From Thermodesulfobacteriota bacterium (GTDB lineage Bacteria; Desulfobacterota; Desulfomonilia; Desulfomonilales; Desulfomonilaceae), in NCBI GenBank assembly GCA_030837305.1, contig JAUPKT010000259.1:1-19969 (forward strand): a stretch of DNA of 19,969 nucleotides, in the 5' to 3' direction. A model generated the notes under the pieces. That model had not been told where the DNA came from. It searched no databases and was given only the letters and a program-made list of their open reading frames with translations. Positions 1-6,859 of the stretch are shown piece after piece. Every line of letters begins with the position of its first letter. Position 1 is the first letter of the stretch. Made by a program: the position numbers and the translations under genes.

Positions 1-2
1 CG

Positions 3-992
3 GGAGGAGGAACCCTTAAGATAGTGAACGGATCTGTTCGGAAGTCCCTCGAAACCCTCGGATATACAAGCACTGATGTAGCTCACATTCTTCAGGTACT
101 TGAACATCAGGGCACTATTGAAAGCATTCCGGAGCTACGATCCGAGGATCTGCCTGTTTTTGACTGCGCGTTGCGACCAGCCACTGGGACACGCTGCATA
201 TCTCCATACGGTCATTTGAAAATGATGGCCGCAGTTCAGCCCTTCCTTTCCGGAGGTATCTCCAAGACCATCAACCTACCAAGTGACACCACGGTGGAAG
301 AGATCGAGGACCTCTTTCTCTCAGCCTGGAAAATGGATCTCAAATCCGTTTCTGTTTACCGAGACGGCTGTAAGGCCGCGCAACCCCTTAGTGTTATGCA
401 TACCACGGAACAACAATCCCAAGGCCCGACGCGCAAGAGACTGCCGGTGGATTGCGCGAGTGTAAGGCATAAGTTCGAGATAGCGGGGCAAAAAGGTTAT
501 ATTCACACAGGCTTCTACGAAGACGGGAACATCGGGGAAATCTTCATACGAATGGCCAAGGAAGGGAGCACTGTCTCGGGGTTGATGGACACCATCGCCA
601 CTCTGACTTCGATTGCGCTGCAGTACGGCGTGCCCCTAGAGGCCCTGGTAAACAAATTCAGTCACGTACGGTTCGAGCCGTCAGGCATGACAAGCAATCC
701 CAAGATTCCTTTTGCCAAATCACTTACGGATTACATCTTTCGATATTTGGGGACACGTTTTCTCACGAAACAGCAACAAGAAGCCGCCGGTCTCACAGGC
801 ACCCAACCTGGTCTCTCCAACGAGCCAGACGGCTACAGTAGTGTAAATTATGTCCTCGGCTCTTCCGATTTGGGTCATTCGTTTAATCCGCAGTCGGATG
901 CTCCTTCCTGCCATGACTGCGGAGCCATTATGGTCCGCAACGGCTCATGCTACAAGTGTCTCAACTGTGGCGCCACGAGCGGATGCTCGTAG
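3..992 (+). CDS. nrdJ: Adenosylcobalamin-dependent (class II) ribonucleoside-diphosphate reductase, C-terminal part
   Basis: This is the 3' portion of a gene that enters from the left edge; the reading frame is open from base 3, so the GTG at 24 is an internal codon and not a start. The product reduces ribonucleotides to deoxyribonucleotides using a cobalamin-generated radical, which works with or without oxygen. The fragment carries the family's conserved blocks: the PVFDCA segment, GHLKMMAAVQPFLSG followed by SKTINLP, YRDG, and later MAKEGST with SGLMD, ALQYGVPL and RFEPSG. It ends in a cysteine-rich tail (CHDCG, then CYKCLNCG and a final SGCS), the zinc-ribbon-like and redox-active C terminus seen in NrdJ. 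The active-site Asn-Cys-Glu region lies outside the window. The radical SAM gene begins about 80 bases later with no visible terminator between, so the two may be cotranscribed. Confidence 0.93.
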   Translation, partial: GGGTLKIVNGSVRKSLETLGYTSTDVAHILQVLEHQGTIESIPELRSEDLPVFDCALRPATGTRCISPYGHLKMMAAVQPFLSGGISKTINLPSDTTVEEIEDLFLSAWKMDLKSVSVYRDGCKAAQPLSVMHTTEQQSQGPTRKRLPVDCASVRHKFEIAGQKGYIHTGFYEDGNIGEIFIRMAKEGSTVSGLMDTIATLTSIALQYGVPLEALVNKFSHVRFEPSGMTSNPKIPFAKSLTDYIFRYLGTRFLTKQQQEAAGLTGTQPGLSNEPDGYSSVNYVLGSSDLGHSFNPQSDAPSCHDCGAIMVRNGSCYKCLNCGATSGCS

Positions 993-1072
993 TCGTGAAA
1001 TACACCGGTCACTCATGAAAGTATGCTGAGCCACAAAAAGCAAATGCCTTGAGGTCACAACAGGGGGCTGTT

Positions 1073-2011
1073 ATGTCCGGCCCTTCCTACTTGAGAGCAC
1101 TAGAACGGGGGATTCTTAGGCAAAGAGTTCAACAGGCCCAGGAAAGGTTGGGCCGTTGCAATCTGTGCCCGCGGAAATGCGGAGTCAACCGTCTTGAACA
1201 TGAGAGAGGTTTCTGTGAGACGGGCAGCCTTGCAACAGTGGCTTCCGCAAATCCTCATTTTGGTGAGGAATCACCACTCGTAGGGGAGAAAGGTTCCGGA
1301 ACCATTTTCTTCGCTTCGTGCAATCTGAAGTGTGTCTTTTGCCAGAATTACGAAATCAGCCACCGCATGGCAGGGGACGAGATGGCCACTGAAGAACTCG
1401 GATCCATAATGTTGTTTTTACAGAAATCCGGATGTCATAACATCAATTTTGTAACGCCCTCCCATGTCGTACCCCAAATATTGGCAGCGGTTGAATGGTC
1501 GGCCATCAGGGGATTGAAAGTGCCACTGGTTTATAATTCAAGCGCCTATGACTCGGTAGCAACCTTGGAACTGTTGAAGGGAATAATCGACATATACATG
1601 CCGGACCTCAAGTGCATGGATCCGGAAATAAGCGGGGATATCCTCAATGCGCCTGATTATCCCGACGTTGCCAAAGGGGCCATTGCCGAGATGCATCAAC
1701 AAGTGGGACACCTGGAAATTGACTCGGCGGGATTGGCCATAAGAGGACTCTTAGTCCGTCACCTGGTTATGCCCGGCGACGCAGCCGGCACTCGAGAAGC
1801 CATGGGCTTTTTGGCCCAGAGGATATCAAAGAACACGTATGTAAACGTCATGGATCAATATAGACCATGCGGACAGGCTGTTGGTCATCCGGTGCTTGGA
1901 AGAGCCATCACCGACAGTGAGTTCGAGAGTGCCGTGGCAGCCGCACGCGAAGAGGGAATCTCCCGATTCGATCGACACACGCCATTCAGGATCAAGTTTT
2001 TCGCGTTCTAA
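1073..2011 (+). CDS. Radical SAM protein of the PflX type (COG1313-like, putative PFL-activating-enzyme-like)
   Basis: A 312-residue cytoplasmic iron-sulfur protein. The CX3CX2C cluster that binds the radical SAM 4Fe-4S is C83-N-L-K-C87-V-F-C90, directly after GSGTIFF. An N-terminal set of cysteines (C29, C32, C36, C48; RCNLCPRKCG motif) precedes it, as is typical of the PflX group. These proteins resemble activating enzymes of glycyl radical proteins, but their real substrate is not established, so I do not assign one. I chose ATG 1073 because AGGGGG lies five bases upstream and the protein then begins MSGPSYL, as homologues do; a TTG at 1049 would add eight residues with no good ribosome site. 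No glycyl radical enzyme lies next to it. The stop codon overlaps the 3' end of the opposite-strand SIS gene by 20 bases. Confidence 0.87.
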   Translation: MSGPSYLRALERGILRQRVQQAQERLGRCNLCPRKCGVNRLEHERGFCETGSLATVASANPHFGEESPLVGEKGSGTIFFASCNLKCVFCQNYEISHRMAGDEMATEELGSIMLFLQKSGCHNINFVTPSHVVPQILAAVEWSAIRGLKVPLVYNSSAYDSVATLELLKGIIDIYMPDLKCMDPEISGDILNAPDYPDVAKGAIAEMHQQVGHLEIDSAGLAIRGLLVRHLVMPGDAAGTREAMGFLAQRISKNTYVNVMDQYRPCGQAVGHPVLGRAITDSEFESAVAAAREEGISRFDRHTPFRIKFFAF

Positions 2012-2609
2012 TAGTTGCAAAATATTGAGTAATTAAATGGTCTAAGACAATGTGTATATCTTCGACCGGCCCGTAGTCACCCGGGCGGTTTTCTATGTGA
2101 ATGACGTGCTTGGCCATGTGTTTCATTCTGCCCCCATCGAACCCCACGATAGCCACCGGAGTGGCTCCATTGCTCGCTGCGTATTCAAGAGCCTTTATCG
2201 CGTTGAGAGAGTTGCCGCTTGCGGATATTCCGACCACCACGTCACCTGTGCGCAACAGATTCCTCAATTGGCGACTAAATACCTCTTCGTATCCAAAATC
2301 ATTGGCGATACAAGAAAGAAGAGCCACGTTCGAAGCGAGACTAACGGCCCGGAAAGGGATCACTCCCTGAGGCGAGGCAGTCATTGCAAGATCATTGGCA
2401 AAGTGTTCTGATGTAGCCGCGCTGCCTCCATTCCCGAGGAAGAATATTGTGTTGCCGTTGTCGCGAGCCTCACGAAAAAGATCAATGACGTTAGCGACGG
2501 CCAGCAGATCAATTCTTCCCAACAGGTTTATGACGCGGGTGACGTAGTCCTGGGCAAACTCGACGGGAGTCAATTCCTCAGTCTTTCCTGCAAAGTCCCT
2601 ATCATCCAT
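1992..2609 (-). CDS. SIS-domain phosphosugar isomerase, GmhA (sedoheptulose 7-phosphate isomerase)-like
   Basis: A 205-residue single-SIS-domain protein. The phosphosugar-binding signatures are visible: FLGNGGSAA at about 57-65, GISASGNS at 127-134, and IANDFGYEEVFSRQ at about 101-114. GmhA makes D-glycero-D-manno-heptose 7-phosphate for the lipopolysaccharide core, and this is the closest recognisable family. Compared with the E. coli enzyme, the helix HFAEEL is HFANDL here, so the catalytic glutamate position holds aspartate (D73), and the later QEIH is EDIH; the two histidines (H69, H186) are kept. It may therefore act on a related sugar phosphate. I chose ATG 2609 because GGAGG lies nine bases upstream; an ATG at 2678 would add 23 residues that do not look like the family. 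No other heptose gene is adjacent. Confidence 0.82.
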   Translation of the reverse strand: MDDRDFAGKTEELTPVEFAQDYVTRVINLLGRIDLLAVANVIDLFREARDNGNTIFFLGNGGSAATSEHFANDLAMTASPQGVIPFRAVSLASNVALLSCIANDFGYEEVFSRQLRNLLRTGDVVVGISASGNSLNAIKALEYAASNGATPVAIVGFDGGRMKHMAKHVIHIENRPGDYGPVEDIHIVLDHLITQYFATIRTRKT

Positions 2610-2941
2610 AGGTGAGGTCCTCCAAGAATCCTTCCCCCTGAATTTATACTTGAAGCAGGGAGAAAAAACGATACGCATACCGGCTGACAGATTTTATGGA
2701 CATCTCGATCGTAAGATTCGTATACCATATTTGAGGCCGACTGGTCGGCATATGTGTTCGGTTACACCGGTTCTGGAAAGTGCTGGGGAATCTGTGCTAC
2801 AGATGGTGCGACACCGAAGACAAACTGAGATTGATTTGTCACTTACAGCCCCTCGAAACCGCTTTGAACGAGTCGCTGCGTCAGTGAAACCGGCGAAGTC
2901 ATACCGAGAGGCCGTATGGTAACTTGCGCAGGAGTGTACCT
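2610..2941. other. Intergenic region between divergent SIS and thioesterase genes
   Basis: About 330 bases separating two divergent genes, so promoters for both should lie here. The only clear structure is a 14-bp palindrome, GCCGAC-TG-GTCGGC, at 2736-2749, a candidate operator. On the minus strand there is a TATAAA-like element near 2650 without a good -35. An open frame from TTG 2650 to 2922 is Arg-rich, has no ribosome site and matches nothing I know, so I do not call it. Confidence 0.4.
2736..2749. promoter_or_regulatory. Candidate operator palindrome
   Basis: Perfect inverted repeat GCCGAC-TG-GTCGGC with six-base arms and a two-base centre. The short centre fits binding of a dimeric regulator better than an RNA hairpin. 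It lies in the divergent intergenic region about 130 bases upstream of the SIS start and 190 bases upstream of the thioesterase start. The regulator is unknown. Confidence 0.25.
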
Positions 2942-3409
2942 ATGAGAGAGTTGAATCCGGAATACGTAGAACAGATTGGCGCAAGCGTGAATGGGTGCCC
3001 TTATTTTCAGCTCCTTTCTATGAAGCTTGTCCAACTTAAAATAGGGCGTTCGCTCCTTCACATAGACCTCGGGTTGAAGCATCTTCAACCTTTTGGAGTT
3101 GTCCACGGAGGCGTTTTTTCGTCCATAATCGATGCAGCGGCTTTTTGGGCAGTGTATTCGGAAGCGGACGAGGATACGGGGATGACCACGGTGGACCTCA
3201 AGATCAATTACTTAGCTCCAGCATCCAAAGGAACCATGATCGCAGAGGGGCGGAGCATAAAATTGGGTAAGACTTTGGGGCTTGGAGAGGCCACGGTTAT
3301 CGATGACGAGGGCAGAATGTTGGCACATGGCACTTCCACCCTCATGATTCTGCAACATTTTCCCTTTCAAAGTGCGACGCCTCTGCCTTTCAAGTTCCTT
3401 GGAACCTGA
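2942..3409 (+). CDS. PaaI-family hot-dog-fold thioesterase
   Basis: A 155-residue cytoplasmic protein of the usual length for single hot-dog thioesterases. The family signature is clear: HGGVFSSIIDAAAFWA at 55-70, with H55-G-G forming the acyl-CoA contact and D64 at the position of the catalytic acid. After it comes TTVDLKINYLAPA, the central strand, and then a C-terminal GEATVIDDEGRMLAHGTSTL segment. It is expected to hydrolyse acyl- or aryl-CoA thioesters; the substrate cannot be told from sequence. I chose ATG 2942 because AGGAG lies seven bases upstream; the in-frame TTG at 2924 has no support. It stands alone, between the divergent SIS gene and the small lipoprotein gene. Confidence 0.87.
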   Translation: MRELNPEYVEQIGASVNGCPYFQLLSMKLVQLKIGRSLLHIDLGLKHLQPFGVVHGGVFSSIIDAAAFWAVYSEADEDTGMTTVDLKINYLAPASKGTMIAEGRSIKLGKTLGLGEATVIDDEGRMLAHGTSTLMILQHFPFQSATPLPFKFLGT

Positions 3410-3514
3410 TAGGTCACGGACTGTGCGTCGGCATAACACGTGTCGTAACTCGTTTATCATTCAGGCCGTGCTTCGGGTCTGTTCTTTCCAGCCGAAAGTC
3501 GGCCCAAATTTGGC

Positions 3515-3543
3515 TTGCTTCAAGGCTTCGAAACCGTTATAAT
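3515..3543 (+). promoter_or_regulatory. Sigma-70-type promoter for the small lipoprotein gene
   Basis: TTGCTT (3515-3520), a 17-base spacer and a perfect TATAAT (3538-3543). The -35 is weak, the -10 ideal. The palindrome CCAAATTTGG (3504-3513) abuts the -35, and a short hairpin GCCGA-AAG-TCGGC sits at 3491-3503; either could be an operator or the end of the thioesterase transcript. Transcription would start near 3550. Confidence 0.55.
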
Positions 3544-3577
3544 CAACTAGTTAAATCGTGAAAGGGTGGTCAGGTCC

Positions 3578-3814
3578 GTGTCAAGATCTTTAAGGCGACT
3601 TGCTCTGTTGATCTTGTTGAGCATGATGCTCCTTGTGAATGGGTGCATGAGCTGTTTGCCCCAGTATACTGCACCTCCAGAGCCTCAGCCTTCAGCATGC
3701 TATCCCGCCGGCCATGACCCTTTCATACCCATGGATCACAATCCGTCAGTGGTTAACCCTTGGGATCTATTCAGCTCTCTTGCCGGACCGGTCCTGTACG
3801 GCCCTCCCCGATAG
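3578..3814 (+). CDS. Small proline-rich lipoprotein of unknown function
   Basis: About 78 residues. A basic N terminus (SRSLRR) is followed by a hydrophobic run and the lipobox LVNG-C, so the product should be lipidated on cysteine and anchored to the inner or outer membrane. The mature part is only about 55 residues, rich in proline, with three cysteines counting the lipid-bearing one. I do not recognise a family. The start is uncertain: GTG 3578 follows an AAGGGTGG-like site by seven bases; GTG 3566 in the same frame would add four residues. The gene has its own promoter with a TATAAT box and converges on the lytic transglycosylase gene. It is small and lacks homologues I can name, but the signal sequence, the promoter and the spacing make it a credible gene. 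Confidence 0.65.
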   Translation: MSRSLRRLALLILLSMMLLVNGCMSCLPQYTAPPEPQPSACYPAGHDPFIPMDHNPSVVNPWDLFSSLAGPVLYGPPR

Positions 3815-3961
3815 TCACATGAAATTCAGATTTTTGTGAGCCGCTTAGGCGAGCGCGCCCTTGCGCCAGGCCATGTTCAAAGTGGCTAAAAATAGACAGG
3901 CAGATTCAGATGCCAAAAGTGATAGGGGACGCTGAGTTCCACGGGGAGACAGGGTGTGCTG

Positions 3962-4543
3962 CTAGTCAATCAACATTGCGCGAGCGCGCTTTATGTTGTT
4001 GTGTATCTGCACGTATCGTTTCTTAATCTTCTTGCGAGTATTTAGGACGGCCATGGCGTATCCAATGGCAGCTCCCGGGTGATCGCTATTGTATGCGCTC
4101 AAAGTCGGCACAATTTTCTTGTACAGATCCAAATAGTATTTTAACACCAGAATCCCGATTTCAGCATTGGTCTCCGGATCGAGCAGATCGGCGTATTTGA
4201 CCCCAAATTTGGATGCCCACGAGGGAGCATGAATTTGAAACATACCTCGACAATTCTGATAGTTTACGATGTTGGTTCGAAAGCCGCTTTCGACTTGAGC
4301 AATGGCCATAAAAAGCCACATGTCTCCGGCGGTGACGGTTCCGAAGTGCTTGTTGGCCGCCTGTGCTATGGCCATGCTGAGGCCTTCCGCCTCCCGTAGG
4401 CTGAGCCGCCCCTCTGTCAACTCGGTTATAATCTGTGAACAGATCAATACTGCATCTGGATTATGTCGCGGCCCGGCATGGGCAGTATTCGATGAGAACT
4501 GAGACAACACGAGCCCCAGCACGAGTATGATACCCCTAATCAT
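3962..4543 (-). CDS. Secreted lytic transglycosylase, SLT domain
   Basis: A 193-residue protein with an N-terminal signal peptide (about residues 1-23, ending AHAG) that sends it to the periplasm. The SLT fold is recognisable: catalytic glutamate E85 in AIAQVESGF, then GMFQI at 100-104 (the GLMQI motif), NAEIG with KYYLDLY at about 126-141, and LSAYNS at 148-153. Such enzymes cleave the glycan strand of peptidoglycan between N-acetylmuramic acid and N-acetylglucosamine to leave an anhydro end. At under 200 residues it is a minimal domain with no LysM or other binding module. ATG 4543 has GGGAGG about four bases upstream. The neighbouring minus-strand gene, 88 bases upstream, encodes another small secreted protein and is probably in the same transcript. 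The role could be wall remodelling or making room for an envelope machine. Confidence 0.85.
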   Translation of the reverse strand: MIRGIILVLGLVLSQFSSNTAHAGPRHNPDAVLICSQIITELTEGRLSLREAEGLSMAIAQAANKHFGTVTAGDMWLFMAIAQVESGFRTNIVNYQNCRGMFQIHAPSWASKFGVKYADLLDPETNAEIGILVLKYYLDLYKKIVPTLSAYNSDHPGAAIGYAMAVLNTRKKIKKRYVQIHNNIKRARAMLID

Positions 4544-4631
4544 ACACCCTCCCTTTAGGCAACACTCAATCAGGTCGTCCTGTGAAGAGTTCCTCCCTTA
4601 AGACCCCCAGTGATCAGAGTACTTCAATGTC

Positions 4632-4985
4632 TCACTTGTTAGGAATTTCCGGTTTCTTAGGAGTTGGAATTTTCCCAACTGGTTTGGGCTTGCTTCCCAA
4701 TGTTACGCTCTCCACGTACGAGATCGGCCCTTCAATGGGTCTAAGCACGGTGTTGGTGCATCCCCGTACGAGATCAAGACAGGGGTTGAAAAAACCAAAT
4801 GTTCTTTTCAGCACGCCACTGACGACGTCCTCGGTTTTTTCCAATACGGTCACGCCGCCCCGATAAAACTGTCCGGAAACATTGGATAGATAACCCTTCT
4901 CGTTAGGCCCCGACCATGCGAGCAAAGGTGAGAGCACCAAGCTAACTACCATAATGGACACAATCAACTTATCCATATTCCTCAT
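4632..4985 (-). CDS. Small secreted protein of unknown function
   Basis: A 117-residue protein with a clear signal peptide (hydrophobic stretch from about 7 to 24, cleavage near WSG). The mature chain has two cysteines (C69 and C76, spaced as CLDLVRGC) which could form a disulfide in the periplasm, and a lysine/proline tail (KPKPVGK, then PTPKKPEIP) suited to contact with wall or membrane. I do not recognise a family. The start ATG 4985 is well supported by AAGGAGG eight bases upstream; a second ATG lies at codon 4. A near-consensus promoter lies at 5019-5048. The lytic transglycosylase gene follows on the same strand after 88 bases, so the two are likely coexpressed and both act outside the cytoplasm. 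Confidence 0.75.
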   Translation of the reverse strand: MRNMDKLIVSIMVVSLVLSPLLAWSGPNEKGYLSNVSGQFYRGGVTVLEKTEDVVSGVLKRTFGFFNPCLDLVRGCTNTVLRPIEGPISYVESVTLGSKPKPVGKIPTPKKPEIPNK

Positions 4986-5018
4986 GTATTCAACCTCCTT
5001 GTACTACAAATCTCCGTT

Positions 5019-5048
5019 ATTATTTCAGATAACAACGCATATTGTCAA
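5019..5048 (-). promoter_or_regulatory. Strong sigma-70 promoter for the 117-residue secreted protein gene
   Basis: On the minus strand: TTGACA (6 of 6; plus-strand 5043-5048), an 18-base spacer, and AATAAT (5 of 6; plus-strand 5019-5024). Transcription should start near 5012, about 26 bases before the ATG at 4985, which leaves just enough leader for its AAGGAGG site. Confidence 0.7.
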
Positions 5049-5167
5049 TAAGGAAAGTTGGCAACGCAACAAACCTCACATGAAATAAGGAGGACATCTG
5101 CCGTGCCTTGAAATGTCATAGAAAGGACTTCACATTTTCAAACGGTGTTACATTGTATGTGTTAGTC

Positions 5168-5185
5168 ATGAGAAATGTTTCTCAT
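5168..5185. promoter_or_regulatory. Perfect palindrome, Fur-box-like operator candidate
   Basis: ATGAGAAA-TG-TTTCTCAT: perfect eight-base arms around two bases, about 60 bases upstream of the start of the 120-residue secreted protein gene. The half-site TGAGAA resembles the Fur half-site found in many proteobacteria (TGAGAAT with ATTCTCA), but the spacing differs from the 19-bp Fur box. Identity of the regulator is inference. Confidence 0.45.
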
Positions 5186-5244
5186 TCTGCTGCTAGGTAT
5201 GGTAAAATATGATTTGAAAAGACACGAGCGAGGGGTCTAGCGAC

Positions 5245-5607
5245 ATGACAAGATTTGCGATGCTTATTGTGGCTATTTTCATCTTCGGTGCTGTCAATTC
5301 ATTTGGCCAGTGGTCCCAACCAGGCGAACACCCAAATCAGCCACAGCCCATGTACGACATGTCTTACAAAGGTCCCATGAACATTTACGGCCAGCCGGTG
5401 TACTCCATGGAGCCGAGAAAAGATGAAGGACAGGGTGCACAAAACGCCAACGACGGCGTATTCCCCATGGCCGCGACCGGTTTAGGGGCATTGGGCAGTT
5501 ATCTTTGGAGCTATATGCCTGCTCCGGTGCGAGGAGAGCCTCAACAATTTGGACCTCCCCCGGGATCGGGTTATGTTGTTCGTCAGGTAGTTCCAGGCTC
5601 AAACTAG
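5245..5607 (+). CDS. Secreted Pro/Gly/Tyr-rich protein of unknown function
   Basis: A 120-residue protein. Residues 1-20 form a signal peptide (MTRFAMLIVAIFIFGAVNSF, cleavage probably near SFG-Q). The mature part is low in charge and rich in proline, glycine, tyrosine, glutamine and methionine (PNQPQPMYDM, PMNIYGQPVYSM, GPPPGSGY) with a short hydrophobic patch, GLGALGSYLWSYM, at about 79-91. It has no cysteine. The composition suggests an extended, surface-exposed or matrix-type protein, though no family is recognised. ATG 5245 has AGGGG nine bases upstream. The palindrome at 5168-5185 lies in its probable promoter region. The interrupted thioredoxin/HEAT gene follows after 94 bases on the same strand. 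Confidence 0.68.
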   Translation: MTRFAMLIVAIFIFGAVNSFGQWSQPGEHPNQPQPMYDMSYKGPMNIYGQPVYSMEPRKDEGQGAQNANDGVFPMAATGLGALGSYLWSYMPAPVRGEPQQFGPPPGSGYVVRQVVPGSN

Positions 5608-5701
5608 GAATTATTTGAAATGCGACCGGTGAGCATGGCAGAGTCACAAACACGAGACGGCACGTACGTTCGCCCATAATCGGATTCAAGGGTAAATAAT
5701 T

Positions 5702-6697
5702 TTGCTGTCAGATACAGAACTCCAACGGGTGCAGGAGGTAGCTGCCGGTATCACCGTGCCGGTTACCATGGTCATGCACCGGCTTGATTCAGGATCATTC
5801 TTCGAGAACAACCTCTGGAATATTGCTTGTCAGATAAACGGGGTCTCCTTGAACCGAATACGGTTGGATGAGAAGTGCGAATCCTCTGGCCCGTTCTTGC
5901 CTTACCTTGCATTGCTCAATGACGATCTTGAAACCATATTTTACCATGCCGCTCCGGAAGGAAGTGAGTTTCAGCCATTCCTGGACATCGTCACGTGGTT
6001 AGGTTCTACGGGAAAGCCTCTTTCTGGTGACGGTGAGCAGCCGGACGGCATTCAAAGATCTGATCCTTTGGAACTCCTGATCTTTATCGCCCCCACTTGC
6101 CCACATTGTCCCGTTATGGTGCGGACATGACTCAACATTGCTGCCAACAACCCACGTTTGAGACCGCGAGTCATCGACGCTCTTCATTTTCTAGACTGGG
6201 CCGAGCGATACAAGGTCAAGTCCACACCCACCGTCGTGATAGATGACGGGCTTACGTTGGTGGGTAATATCGACTCCCAGGAGTTGACATCGGGAATATT
6301 GAGTATTCGAGACCCAAACTTCATAACAAAGATACTCGAGTCTATGATGAACACAGGCAGAGCCGAAGACGCGGGCATGTGGATATGTAAGAAGAAGGCT
6401 GCAAGAGCCGTACTACCTCTCTATTGTTCCCCGGTGTTTTCTCAAAGAATGGGAGCTTTAGTCGCCATGGAGGAGGCTTTGAGCCAAGATCCCCGCATTC
6501 TCGACGAAATCGTGGATGACCTTATTCTCTTGCTTTCTCACGGGGACGACGGCTTGCGTGGAGACACCTCAGAACTCCTTGGCAAAGTCTGCCTACCGAA
6601 GGCAATACCTCATCTTGAGAGATTGAAGGATGATCCTAACGAGGACGTGAGAGACGCGGCCATGGAGGCTCTTGGAATATTGAAGAATGCAACTTGA
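5702..6697 (+). pseudogene. Tandem thioredoxin-fold plus HEAT-repeat protein, interrupted by an in-frame TGA
   Basis: One continuous frame of 331 codons is split by a TGA at 6128-6130 (codon 143). The first part (5702-6127) has a thioredoxin-like N-terminal domain without a redox pair (about 1-110) and the start of a second fold with the active site C133-P-H-C136 after LLIFIAPT. The part after the stop (6131-6697) completes that fold: LRPRVIDALHF, AERYKVKSTPT with the cis-proline at P176, then VVIDDG. From about 235 to 328 come three HEAT-like repeats (VLPLYCSPVFSQRMGALVAM; DDLILLLSHGDDGLRGDTSE; AIPHLERL with EDVRDAAMEALGIL). The two-fold layout resembles protein disulfide oxidoreductases of the PDO/AhpF N-terminal type. 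Start TTG 5702 has AAGGG nine bases upstream and a stop just before it in frame. Restart at TTG 6158 lacks a ribosome site. Either a recent nonsense mutation, a base-call error or recoding. Confidence 0.75.
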
Positions 6698-6859
6698 TGG
6701 ATTTTGCTACGGCGGGCCGCGTGCAGAATTGGGTTGCAGCCCGAGATACCAACCGAGTGGTCATGGCCTTTTACCGAGGCATCCCCGCACACTACCAAAA
6801 GTGCAGATAGCCTGCCTTCATCACAGGAAAAGCAGACTCATTGCACTCTATCTGTAATA
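6698..6859. other. Convergent intergenic gap with a possible lon terminator
   Basis: Between the thioredoxin/HEAT gene and lon, which converge. Read on the minus strand, AGTGCA (plus 6842-6847) can pair with TGCACT (plus 6800-6805), with CTGC and GCAG able to pair inside, and a short T run follows. This could end the lon transcript, but the stem is short and the loop long. No terminator for the plus-strand gene is visible. Confidence 0.3.

Noticed and set aside
2650..2922. 90-residue open frame upstream of the thioesterase
   Set aside because: TTG start without ribosome site, Arg-rich composition, no recognisable motif; it occupies the divergent promoter region.
6131..6162. Possible selenocysteine insertion element after the TGA
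   Set aside because: The stem is only five or six pairs with a bulge and a 19-base loop lacking a stable upper stem, and the TGA is not at a redox position. Kept only as a question in the findings.
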